Shown one piece after another: positions 16,755 through 24,561 of a stretch of DNA of 59,283 nucleotides (position 1 is the stretch's first letter; every line of letters starts with the position of its first letter). Both the position numbers and the translations under genes were made by a program. The DNA comes from Anaerolineaceae bacterium (GTDB taxonomy: Bacteria; Chloroflexota; Anaerolineae; Anaerolineales; Anaerolineaceae). The stretch covers positions 1 to 59,283 of the forward strand of contig JAFGLU010000009.1 of assembly GCA_016927865.1 (NCBI GenBank), given 5' to 3'. The notes beneath the pieces were generated by a model. That model searched no databases and had not been told where the DNA came from. It saw nothing but the letters and a program-made list of their open reading frames with translations.

Positions 16755-17174
16755 ATGCCATTTGATCTATCCAACACCATTTCTCGAGTGCGTAACCTGC
16801 TGATCGAATCCGGCACGGCCATCTGGACGGACGCCATCATCACCGAGGGCATTCGCCTGGCCGTGGGCGAGGCTGCACTGCGCAAAGTCCAGCCGTTCAC
16901 CCTGGCCGGGCTGGACGGCGCGGGCAGCACCACCCTCCCGGCCGTGCTCGAATCGGCGCTGGTGGTAGGCGGGGCCGCCTACGCCGTGTTGGCCCGCAGC
17001 GTTGACCGGGCCGAGCAGTTTGAACTGGCCAACGAAGCCCCCACGTTGACCGCCTGGGGCGAGGCGCGCCTGGCCGATTGGCGCCGCATGCTGGCCGAAG
17101 GGCTGGCGGCTTTGCGCGCGGCGGAACTGCGCGCCGGGGCGGCTCCGTGGATGGCCTGGGAAACGGAAGAATGA
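16755..17174 (+). CDS. Putative phage head-tail connector/adaptor-like protein
   Basis: The 139-residue protein begins MPFDLSNTISRVRNLLIESG and is largely helical, with WTDAIITEGIRLAVGEAALR and a C-terminal helix ADWRRMLAEGLAALRAAEL. Small helical proteins of this length downstream of the capsid gene are often head-completion adaptors, which would fit. No specific family is recognised with certainty. GGAGT precedes the ATG; the frame extends upstream only through the MITE-like element. Its stop overlaps the next ATG (ATGA). Confidence 0.45.
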   Translation: MPFDLSNTISRVRNLLIESGTAIWTDAIITEGIRLAVGEAALRKVQPFTLAGLDGAGSTTLPAVLESALVVGGAAYAVLARSVDRAEQFELANEAPTLTAWGEARLADWRRMLAEGLAALRAAELRAGAAPWMAWETEE

Positions 17175-18484
17175 TGCAGCTTCAACTATCTTGCGGCAGT
17201 GAAATCATCCCCCTGGCGGGCAGCGGCGCGGCCCGCGCCTGGAAGATCCACCAGTGGGGCGCGGACACCGAGCTGGAAATGGCCCTGGAGGGCGCCCAGG
17301 CCGAAATCGGCGCGTGGATTGGGCAGGTCGAGCGCCTGCTGTTGCGCGCCGGGCGAGACGCGGGCGACCCGGCCCAAACCTGGACGTATTTGGAAGCCAG
17401 CCTGGACGGAGCGGCCTGGTGGCGCAGCCCGCTGGATTGGGGCCGGGTGGAACCCGTCAGCGGGCCGGGGGTGCGGGCGGTGGGCAGCCAGGGCATTCGC
17501 TTGCGCATAGCCAGAAGGGACTGGTGGGAGGCGCGCGAATGGACGGAGGCGCCCTTGAGCAACCACCACGGCACGAACCTCACCGGAGGCATCCTGGTGG
17601 ACAACCACACCGATTCGGGCCCGCACCACAATTACGCCGACATTGCCGCGGGGGTGGTGGGCGGCGACCTGCCCGCGCCAACCCGCCTGACCCTGGAGCG
17701 GACCACGACCGACGGAATGGAAATTCTGGCAGGCCTGAGCCATTCCACACCCACTTTTGAGCATTGGATCGAAACCTCGGCGGGCATGGCCGGGGCGGGG
17801 GTGACCAGCACGCTGCAAAGCGACGCCCTGGCCAGCGCGGGCAGCTACCAGCGCCTGGCCTGGAGCGGGGCCGGCGCGGTGACGCTGCTCTCGTTCACCC
17901 GCTCGGCGGCCTGGAGCAGCGCGGCAGGCAGCCGCATCTACCGCCCGGTGCTGCGCCTGCACAACCTCGTCGCCCCCTCCAGCGAGCGCATCTGGCTGAG
18001 CTGGCGGGCGGCCTATAACAACGGCCTGGGTTATGAGGTTCTGCGCGAAGGCGAAGCCGTGCGGGTGGAAACGGGCCAGCGCTGGGTGGTCTTCCCGCCG
18101 CTGGCGGTTCCGCCCTGGCCGGTGGGCGATTTGACTGCCTCCAGCGAGCCGGTGACGTTGCAACTGGCGGCCCAGGCTGAAGGCAGCGGCGCGCACACCC
18201 TGGACGCCGATTTCGCGCACTTCTTGCCCTGTGAAGGCTGGGTGCGCTACCGCCCGGTGGTGACCACCGTCTCGGGCACGAGCATCGTGCATGATTCGGG
18301 CAGCGGCGTGATCCAGCGGCGGGCCAGCTTGATGCAGTCGCACGAGGCCGAGGGGCCGGGCATCTGGCTCCAGCCGGAGGTGGCCCAGCGCCTGTGCCTG
18401 CTGGCGCGCGCCGGCACGGGCATGGTGGTGGATTGGCAAACCCTGCTCAAGGTCGAATTCAAAGCGCGCAAGCGCAGCTTATAA
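17171..18484 (+). CDS. Putative phage structural/tail-associated protein
   Basis: The 437-residue protein starts in an ATGA overlap with the connector-like gene (a second ATG follows at 17174). The sequence is beta-rich and rich in Trp and Ser, including EASLDGAAWWRSPLDWGRVE, LRLHNLVAPSSERIWLSW and a C-terminal VVDWQTLLKVEFKARKR. No signal peptide or catalytic motif is visible. Position, size and style fit a virion tail or receptor-binding component, but homology cannot be shown by eye. Confidence 0.45.
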   Translation: MMQLQLSCGSEIIPLAGSGAARAWKIHQWGADTELEMALEGAQAEIGAWIGQVERLLLRAGRDAGDPAQTWTYLEASLDGAAWWRSPLDWGRVEPVSGPGVRAVGSQGIRLRIARRDWWEAREWTEAPLSNHHGTNLTGGILVDNHTDSGPHHNYADIAAGVVGGDLPAPTRLTLERTTTDGMEILAGLSHSTPTFEHWIETSAGMAGAGVTSTLQSDALASAGSYQRLAWSGAGAVTLLSFTRSAAWSSAAGSRIYRPVLRLHNLVAPSSERIWLSWRAAYNNGLGYEVLREGEAVRVETGQRWVVFPPLAVPPWPVGDLTASSEPVTLQLAAQAEGSGAHTLDADFAHFLPCEGWVRYRPVVTTVSGTSIVHDSGSGVIQRRASLMQSHEAEGPGIWLQPEVAQRLCLLARAGTGMVVDWQTLLKVEFKARKRSL

Positions 18485-18500
18485 TCTTGCGGGAGGCTGC

Positions 18501-20051
18501 ATGTTGCATGGTACCATCGAAGATCGGGTGACGGGCAAGCCGTTGTTCCTGCCGAGGGCGCGGCTGGACGTGGAACGCCTGCGCTGGCATTCCCAGGGCG
18601 GCCCGCTGGACGGCGTGATTGCCGTGGAGGGTGTGGGCCAGGACCCCGGACGGCTGGCGCAACTGCTGCGCTGCCCCGTGCGGGTGGCGGACCCCAGCGG
18701 CGGGCCGTGCTGGTGGGGCTTTGTGGAGGCGGTCGAGGCGCCCGTCCCGGCTGGGCGGGCCGTCATCGACCTGGCCGAGATGGCCAACCGCGTGGCGGTG
18801 CGCTACCGCGACGAAGCGCCCGGGCTGGGCCTGAGCGGCTGGCAGTGGACCACGGCCTGGGCCGAGGACTCCGCTTCGGTGGCCCGATACGGGCGCAAGG
18901 AGCGGGTGCTCTCATTGCCGGAGGCGCGCCCAGGCGAGGCCGAGGCGCTGCGGGACGCGACCCTGGCGCGGGTGGGGTGGCCGAGGTGGAAGGTAGAACA
19001 GAAGAGTAACCGCGGAGGCGCGGAGGGCGCAGAGAATACGCAGAGATTCAGAGAGAGAAGAGGGTCAGAGGGGGAAATCGCTAGGCTGCGGGTGAGGGGC
19101 TGGTGGCACAGTTTGGATTGGGTCTACTATGCCCGGGCGGAGGGCTGGCAGGGGGCGCTGGGCGGCGGGGCCATCCAGGCGGTCGGCATCCCCACCGCCA
19201 CGCGGGTGGCGCAGCCCTGGGTGGCCAACGGGGCCTGGCCGCTGAAGGACGTTTGGATCAAGGCTGCCCGCATGGGCAACCCGACCGATGAGCTGGTGGT
19301 GGAACTGCTCTCGCAGATCACCCCCACGGTGGTGGTGCTGGCTACCTGCGCGGGCGTCCCGGCTTCGGCCCTCATCGGCGAGCTGGGCTGGACGAAATGC
19401 ACCCTGCCGGCCGAGTATATGCTCAGCGCAGGCGGGACCTACTGGCTGGGCGCGCGGCGCAGCGGGGCGGCGGACGCGGCCAATTATTACCGCGTGACCG
19501 TGGACGAGGGCCTGGGGTCGGGAACCTTTTCGCTGTGGAACGGCAGCGCCTGGGTGGCTCGCGCGCCGGATGCCGGGCTGATCTACTCGCTGACCGGGGA
19601 GGAGGAGACCAGCGAGCAGCTCCGCGCCCTGTTGACTCAGGCCGGGCAGTTCCTGGAAGGCTGCCGGGTGAAAGACGCCAGCGGGGTGAAGGGCAGGCAG
19701 TACCGCGCCGGGGGGCGGCGGGCCTTGGCCGAGGCCGCCGAGCTGCTGGCCATGGGCGCGGCGGGCGGAGCGGGCCTGCTGGGCCGGGTCACCGCCGAGC
19801 GCGTCGCGCTGATCGAGCAGATGCCCGACCCAGGCAGCGCCGATTGGGTGCTGGACGGCGCGGGTCGCTTGCGCTGGCGGGATGGCCGCCCGCTGGAACT
19901 GGGCGAAGGCGTGGTGGGCCGCTGGGCGCGCCTGGAGGGCATGGAATCCGCCGCCGCCGGACTGGTGTGGGTGGAGAGCGCCGAGTGGACACCCGAGCAG
20001 GGCCTGCGCGCGGGCTGGGGGCGCTCTGCCCTTTGGAATCGTCGGGATTGA
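18501..20051 (+). CDS. Putative phage tail/baseplate-like protein with in-frame repeat insertion
   Basis: The 516-residue protein has GGGAGG before the ATG. The N-terminal part (DVERLRWHSQGGPLDGVIAV, then LLRCPVRVADPSG) looks like a tail-hub or baseplate-type beta domain. A middle segment holds a 70-residue beta domain (WIKAARMGNPTDELVVELLS) that resembles carbohydrate-binding or fibre modules. About residues 168-197 (EQKSNRGGAEGAENTQRFRE and following) are translated from a host dispersed repeat. The final residues RRD and the stop come from another repeat at 20040. Function is inferred from location. Confidence 0.45.
   Translation: MLHGTIEDRVTGKPLFLPRARLDVERLRWHSQGGPLDGVIAVEGVGQDPGRLAQLLRCPVRVADPSGGPCWWGFVEAVEAPVPAGRAVIDLAEMANRVAVRYRDEAPGLGLSGWQWTTAWAEDSASVARYGRKERVLSLPEARPGEAEALRDATLARVGWPRWKVEQKSNRGGAEGAENTQRFRERRGSEGEIARLRVRGWWHSLDWVYYARAEGWQGALGGGAIQAVGIPTATRVAQPWVANGAWPLKDVWIKAARMGNPTDELVVELLSQITPTVVVLATCAGVPASALIGELGWTKCTLPAEYMLSAGGTYWLGARRSGAADAANYYRVTVDEGLGSGTFSLWNGSAWVARAPDAGLIYSLTGEEETSEQLRALLTQAGQFLEGCRVKDASGVKGRQYRAGGRRALAEAAELLAMGAAGGAGLLGRVTAERVALIEQMPDPGSADWVLDGAGRLRWRDGRPLELGEGVVGRWARLEGMESAAAGLVWVESAEWTPEQGLRAGWGRSALWNRRD
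19010..19080. repeat. Host GGAGGCGCGGAGGGCGCAGAG-type repeat inside coding frame
   Basis: AACCGCGGAGGCGCGGAGG continuing into GGGCGCAGAG is a common kind of intergenic repeat. A reverse-oriented relative (GCGCCCTCCGCGCCCTCTGCGG) lies at about 21850-21900 in this same window. Here it is inserted in frame into a tail-like gene without creating a stop. Confidence 0.7.
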
Positions 20052-20135
20052 AATCCCTCCTCAGAACACGGCAACCCTGCGGGGTTGTCCCACCTGGCTT
20101 CCACGTACTGAGGCGGGGGTTTCAACCCCCGCCAG
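20039..20135. repeat. Dispersed repeat GTCGGGATTGAAATCCC..GGGGGTTTCAACCCCCGCC
   Basis: The left piece supplies the stop of the upstream gene. A CCCTGCGGGG hairpin and a right piece, CTGAGGCGGGGGTTTCAACC, complete the element. Other copies start at 21424 and 21682, and inverted copies lie near 38615 and 38825. Confidence 0.8.
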
Positions 20136-20216
20136 ACGGGCATCTCTGCCGCTTCGGCCACCCGCAGGTGCGCCAGGGAGAGGAACAGAGACAGAGGAAC
20201 AGAGGCTACTTTCTGA

Positions 20217-20222
20217 TACAAT
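20217..20222 (+). promoter_or_regulatory. -10 box (TACAAT) placed for a leaderless mRNA
   Basis: TACAAT ends 7 bases before the GTG start at 20230. No Shine-Dalgarno lies in between, so transcription should start at or next to the start codon. Confidence 0.55.
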
Positions 20223-20229
20223 CGACCCC

Positions 20230-21435
20230 GTGATTTCTACCCTGCGCACCCAATTCAACCAATACCCGCGCCAGTTCTGGCTCATGTTCGCGGGTATGCT
20301 CATCAGCACTACCGGCTCGAGCATGATCTGGCCCTTCTTGCTCATCTACGTCAGCAGTAAGCTGGATTTGCCCCTCACCATGCTGGCCGGGCTGATGACC
20401 ATCAACGCCGGGGTGGGTGTGGCCGTGTCGTTCATCGCCGGGCCGGTCATCGACCGGCTGGGGCGCAAGTGGGCCATGGTCATCAGCCTGGCCGCCAATG
20501 GCCTGGGCTACCTGCTGATGAGCCAGGCCGACAGCCTGCCCGCCTTCGCCCTGCTCATGGCCTGGCAGGGGGCCTTCAACCCGCTCTACCGCGTGGGGGC
20601 CGATGCCATGATGGCCGACCTCATCCCCCCCGAGCAGCGTGTGGACGGCTACGCCCTCATGCGCCTGAGCAACAACCTGGGCATCTCCGTTGGCCCGGCG
20701 GTGGGCGGTTTTGTGGCGGCCAGCTCCTACAACCTTTCCTTCGCCCTGGCGGCAACCGGCCTGATCACTTACAGCCTGCTGATCCTCTTCTTCGCCCGCG
20801 AGACCCTCCCCCGCGAAGGTCTGCCCACCGAGAAAAAAGCCGGCTACGGACCGGTGTTCGCCGACCGCACCTTCCTCACCTTTTGCCTGGGCATGACCCT
20901 GGTGCAATTCTGCGCCGCGTTGATGTGGATCCTCCTGGGCGTGTATATGAAGGACAACTTCGCCATCAGCGAGAGCCAGTACGGCTGGCTGCCCACCACC
21001 AACGCGATCCTCGTGGTCAGCTTACAGGTGTGGATCACAACGCGCACCAAGCGCTTTGGCTTGCTGCCCATGCTGATGATCGGCGCGGCTATCTACGGGA
21101 TGGCGGCTACCAGCGTGGCCTGGGGGCAGGGCTTCTGGTGGTTCTGGGGCAGCATGGTGCTGATGACCCTGGGCGAACTGGTGCTGGTGCCCTCCTCCAG
21201 TACCTATACCGCCAACCGCGCCCCCGCCGAAATGCGCGGGCGGTATATGTCCGTCTATGGGCTGACCTGGTCAGCCGCCGCCGGAATTGCCCCCGTGGTG
21301 GGCGGCTTCCTGAGCGACACCATCTCCCCGGCGGCCACCTGGTACGGCGGCGGGGTGGCCGGGCTGCTGGCGCTGGGGGTGCTGGTTGGGCTTTGGGCCC
21401 GCGAGAAGAAGCTCGGGCAGATCCGTCGGGATTGA
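20230..21435 (+). CDS. MFS transporter
   Basis: The 401-residue protein has about 12 hydrophobic segments. The loop 2-3 signature is DRLGRKWAMVISL, and TM4-5 has LSNNLGISVGPAVGG, a motif C-like antiporter pattern common in multidrug-efflux MFS proteins. The substrate cannot be deduced. The GTG at 20230 is preferred because the first membrane helix starts soon after it; the upstream open frame overlaps the phage gene and repeats. The last three residues (RRD) and the stop are provided by the dispersed repeat at 21424, the same ending as the unrelated protein encoded at 18501-20051. Confidence 0.82.
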   Translation: MISTLRTQFNQYPRQFWLMFAGMLISTTGSSMIWPFLLIYVSSKLDLPLTMLAGLMTINAGVGVAVSFIAGPVIDRLGRKWAMVISLAANGLGYLLMSQADSLPAFALLMAWQGAFNPLYRVGADAMMADLIPPEQRVDGYALMRLSNNLGISVGPAVGGFVAASSYNLSFALAATGLITYSLLILFFARETLPREGLPTEKKAGYGPVFADRTFLTFCLGMTLVQFCAALMWILLGVYMKDNFAISESQYGWLPTTNAILVVSLQVWITTRTKRFGLLPMLMIGAAIYGMAATSVAWGQGFWWFWGSMVLMTLGELVLVPSSSTYTANRAPAEMRGRYMSVYGLTWSAAAGIAPVVGGFLSDTISPAATWYGGGVAGLLALGVLVGLWAREKKLGQIRRD

Positions 21436-21912
21436 AATCCCTCCTCAGGACACGGAAACCCCTACGGGGTTGCCATCTTCTTTCTCCTCACCTCGCCCCC
21501 CGGGAGAGGTCGCGCCGGGCTCCGACGGCGCGGGTGAGGGCACAGCATCGTAGGCCGGGTTTCTTACCCGGCATCTTCTCAACCCAAGATCGCGGGAAAG
21601 GATTCCCGCGCTACGAAGAGAGGTTGGCTTCCGCGTACTGAGGCGGGGGTTTCAACCCCCGCCGGATGCCCCGGCGGGCACGTCGGGATTGAAATCCCTC
21701 CTCAGACCACGCAAAACCCCTGCGGGGTTGCCCCTCTTCAGCCCGTAGGGCTTCCACGCCCTGAGCAGGGGTTTCAACCCCGCGCCCCCCACCCGCGCAT
21801 CCGAGGGTACATTCGTTCCATTCGTTTTTTTCCTCTCCTCCTCTGCGTGCCTTCGCGCCCTCCGCGCCCTCTGCGGTTCCTCTGCTCCGCGGTTCCTCCT
21901 AATCTTCCCCAT
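21424..21912. repeat. 510-bp intergenic repeat cluster
   Basis: This gene-free stretch is a mosaic. GTCGGGATTGAAATCCC starts at 21424 and again at about 21682. A GTAGGCCGGGTTTCTTACCC..GCGGGAAAGGATTCCCGCGCTAC element lies at about 21551-21617, CTGAGGCGGGGGTTTCAACC at 21639 and CTGAGCAGGGGTTTCAACCC at 21761. A Ser/Pro-type string CCTCCGCGCCCTCTGCGG lies at about 21860-21895. No RNA gene or ORF is supported. Confidence 0.75.
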
Positions 21913-21931
21913 CCACTCGCCCTGATGAAGG

Positions 21932-21937
21932 TATAAT
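21932..21937 (+). promoter_or_regulatory. -10 box (TATAAT) placed for a leaderless mRNA
   Basis: A perfect TATAAT ends 8 bases before the ATG at 21946, and the interval has no Shine-Dalgarno. Transcription is expected to begin at about the A of the ATG. Confidence 0.6.
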
Positions 21938-21945
21938 CTTCCCTT

Positions 21946-22869
21946 ATGCTGCTGCACATCCTCTTCAACATCACCCTCCCCGTCTTCCTGCTCATCGGCG
22001 CCGGAATCCTGGCCGAACGCGCCTACAAAGTCGACGTCGATTCGCTGGTCAAGCTCAATTTCAACGTTTTTCTCCCTGCCCTGGTTTTCCTCAAAGCTCT
22101 CGACGCCAACCTGCCCCCCGAACTGTTCGGCGGGGTGGCCGTTTTCAACCTGCTCCACACCGCGCTGATCCTGGGCGTATCCTGGGCGCTGTTCAGCCTG
22201 CCCGGCTTGCGCAGCCACCGCCCCGAGCTGACCCTGGCCAGCCTGCTGCCCAACGCGGGCAACTACGGCATTCCCCTGGCCATGCTGGCCTTCGGCGCCG
22301 CCGGGGCCAACATCATGGCCATCATCGTCCTCATTCAGGTATTTGTCACCATCACCATTGGTCTTTGGATCATCGACTCGGGCCGCACCCACTGGCGCGA
22401 CGCCCTCATCAGCTTGCTCAAAACCCCCATCCTGTGGGCTTCCGTGGCGGCAGTGCTAGTCATGGTTTTCAAACTCGAACTGCCCACCCCCATCCGCCAG
22501 CCTGTCGAGTATCTGGCCGATGGGCTGGTGCCCCTGGCTTTGGTCACGCTGGGCGCGCAGCTCTCTCGCAGCCGCAGCGGCAAGCAAATCCGCCCGCTGG
22601 CCCTGGTCACCCTCATGCGCCTGTTGGTCGCCCCGCTGTTGGCCTGGCTCATGCTGCTGGGCTGGGAAGCCGCTGCCCGTGCCGGGCTGCTCCCCACCCT
22701 CGATCTGGCCGGGCCGGTGCTGATCATTGCCGCGGCCATGCCCGTGGCCGTCAATGCCTACATTCTCTCCAGCGAGTACAAACGCGACGGCGACCTCGTC
22801 TCGCAAACCGTGTTATGGTCCACGCTCATCAGCGCGCTCAGCCTCACCATCTGGCTGGCAGTTCTCTAA
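21946..22869 (+). CDS. AEC family (auxin efflux carrier-type) permease
   Basis: The 307-residue protein has about 10 membrane segments and AEC-family landmarks: NFNVFLPALVFLKAL near the start, SLLPNAGNYGIPLAMLAFG in the middle and AMPVAVNAYILSSEYKRD near the end. Bacterial members transport organic acids such as malate or malonate; the substrate here is unknown. It is separated by eight bases from the nucleotidyltransferase gene, so the two are probably co-transcribed. Confidence 0.88.
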   Translation: MLLHILFNITLPVFLLIGAGILAERAYKVDVDSLVKLNFNVFLPALVFLKALDANLPPELFGGVAVFNLLHTALILGVSWALFSLPGLRSHRPELTLASLLPNAGNYGIPLAMLAFGAAGANIMAIIVLIQVFVTITIGLWIIDSGRTHWRDALISLLKTPILWASVAAVLVMVFKLELPTPIRQPVEYLADGLVPLALVTLGAQLSRSRSGKQIRPLALVTLMRLLVAPLLAWLMLLGWEAAARAGLLPTLDLAGPVLIIAAAMPVAVNAYILSSEYKRDGDLVSQTVLWSTLISALSLTIWLAVL

Positions 22870-22877
22870 GAGGAAAC

Positions 22878-23660
22878 ATGCCCACCGGTCCCCAACCCTA
22901 CTCCCATGACCAGCGCATGGCGCGCGCCCGAGAAATCGCCGCCAAATTTCGGGCCTACTACGGTGAACGCCTCCTTGCCTCGGGGCTATATGGCTCGGTG
23001 GCACGCGGCGCCGACGGCCCTCACTCCGACATCGAGATTCACGTGGTCATTGAAGGTAACAACATCGAGCGCTGCTTCGAGTGGTCAAACGGTCCCTGGA
23101 AAGCCGAAGTGGATGTCTACTCGCCGGATGTGATCCTGGCCAAAGCTGCCGAACTGGATGAGTTCTGGCCGCTCACCCACGGCGCCTATGTTTACGTCCA
23201 ACCCATTCACGACCCCGAGGACATTTTTGCCCACGCGCGCCAGGTGGCCCTGGCCCACACCGACCAGGAAATTAACAACCTCATCCGCGAGGTGATCGTT
23301 GGCGACATCTACGAGTGCATCGGCAAGCTGCGCAACGGCATCCTACCCGGCTTCAGCCACATCATGCCCGCTTACGCCGTCGACACGGTCCGCTTCGGGG
23401 CTTGCCTGCTGGGGCTGGCTCACCGCCGTATCTATTCCAGCAGCGTGGCCATGTTCCCCGAGTCGCTCCAGCTCTCCGACCGCCCTTCCGGGTACAATCA
23501 CCTGTGCGGCATGGTCATGCGCGGCGAACTGTCCAACCCGCCCCGCCTGCTCGAAGCCGCCAACGCCTATTGGGACGGCCTGGAAACCTGGGCCGCGCCC
23601 CGTGGGCTGCCCATCCACACCGACCTGGACACGCTGCTCAGCCAATCGCCCCGTGAATAG
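22878..23660 (+). CDS. Kanamycin nucleotidyltransferase-like protein, ANT(4') family
   Basis: The 260-residue protein aligns by eye along its whole length with staphylococcal ANT(4')-Ia as remembered. Shared blocks are YGSVARGADGPHSDIEI, WPLTHG, GLAHRRIYSSS and LSDRPSGYNHLC with matching order and spacing. Metal and catalytic residues are kept: Asp51 and Glu53 in SDIE, Glu146 and Lys150 in YECIGK. The family transfers AMP from ATP to the 4'-hydroxyl of aminoglycosides. No mobile-element gene flanks it; it lies eight bases after a permease gene with AGGAAA as ribosome site. Whether the natural substrate is an aminoglycoside is unknown. Confidence 0.85.
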   Translation: MPTGPQPYSHDQRMARAREIAAKFRAYYGERLLASGLYGSVARGADGPHSDIEIHVVIEGNNIERCFEWSNGPWKAEVDVYSPDVILAKAAELDEFWPLTHGAYVYVQPIHDPEDIFAHARQVALAHTDQEINNLIREVIVGDIYECIGKLRNGILPGFSHIMPAYAVDTVRFGACLLGLAHRRIYSSSVAMFPESLQLSDRPSGYNHLCGMVMRGELSNPPRLLEAANAYWDGLETWAAPRGLPIHTDLDTLLSQSPRE

Positions 23661-23771
23661 TTGCGTATCCCCGCCCTGTCGCGTAAAATAAGAACTATCT
23701 TAAGCGTGGCGTAGAAGCCGGAACTGTTCCTCTGCGCCATACCCAAATCTTTCCCCCACACAGGTGTGACT

Positions 23772-24524
23772 ATGGACCCTCTCTTCCTCCAAATCGTTCA
23801 AGAGGCCTGGAAGGCCGATTTTTCTGGTTGGGATTTCTCCTGGCTGGAGGGTCGCTACGTTGAAGAAGAACCGGCCTGGGATTACCGCGCCCTGGTTCTC
23901 GAGCGAATGAAGGGCGTCCAGGCCATGGTCGATATGGGCACCGGCGGCGGCGAATTTTTCTCCACCCTGCGCCCCTATCCGGCCGACACCTGGGTCACCG
24001 AGGCCTTTGTTCCCAACGTGCCCATCGCGCGCGCTCGCCTCGAGCCGCTGGGCGTCAAGCTGGTGCAGGTTTTTGACGACAACGACCTGCCTTTGCCCGG
24101 CAACCACTTTGACCTGGCCATCAACCGTCACGAATCCTTCTCGGGCAAAGAGCTGGCGCGCATCCTCAAACCCGGCGGCAAGTTCCTCACCCAGCAAATC
24201 GGCTGCCAGAACAGCACCCGCCTCAACGAACTGCTTGAAGAAACCAACACCTACGAGTATGCGGACGAAACCCTCGAAAAACTGGTCGCCGACCTCACCT
24301 CCGCCGGGTTTGAAATCCTGCAAGCCCGCGAAGATTTCCCCGTGGCCGCCTTCCGCGATGTAGCAGCCGTCGTTTATTACCTGAAGGTGATTCCCTGGCA
24401 GATTCCCGGGTTCAGTCCCGAAGCCTACATGGAAGGCCTGGAAAAAATCCATGTCACCATTCAGCGCGAAAGCGAATTGGTTGTGCCCGAACACCGTTAC
24501 CTGATCGAGGCGGTGAAGCATTAA
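23772..24524 (+). CDS. Class I SAM-dependent methyltransferase
   Basis: The 250-residue protein has motif I VDMGTGGGEF (about 54-63) for S-adenosylmethionine, an acidic motif II region, FDLAINRHESF as motif IV and RILKPGGKFLTQQ as motif V. Relatives are small-molecule methyltransferases. The substrate cannot be told from the sequence. A GTG at 23766 two codons upstream is an alternative start. Its TAA overlaps the possible ATT start of the downstream transporter. Confidence 0.82.
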   Translation: MDPLFLQIVQEAWKADFSGWDFSWLEGRYVEEEPAWDYRALVLERMKGVQAMVDMGTGGGEFFSTLRPYPADTWVTEAFVPNVPIARARLEPLGVKLVQVFDDNDLPLPGNHFDLAINRHESFSGKELARILKPGGKFLTQQIGCQNSTRLNELLEETNTYEYADETLEKLVADLTSAGFEILQAREDFPVAAFRDVAAVVYYLKVIPWQIPGFSPEAYMEGLEKIHVTIQRESELVVPEHRYLIEAVKH

Positions 24525-24561
24525 TCCGGGAGCCGCGTCTCCTGCCACCAACAACAAATGG

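Noticed and set aside
17186..18439. Minus-strand frame opposite the phage structural gene
   Set aside because: Shadow of the plus-strand gene, low-complexity Arg/Ala/His translation.
20040..21780. Possible CRISPR repeats (GATTGAAATCCC-like strings)
   Set aside because: Copies are irregularly spaced, occur in both orientations and are parts of longer palindromic modules; no spacers of constant size and no cas genes.
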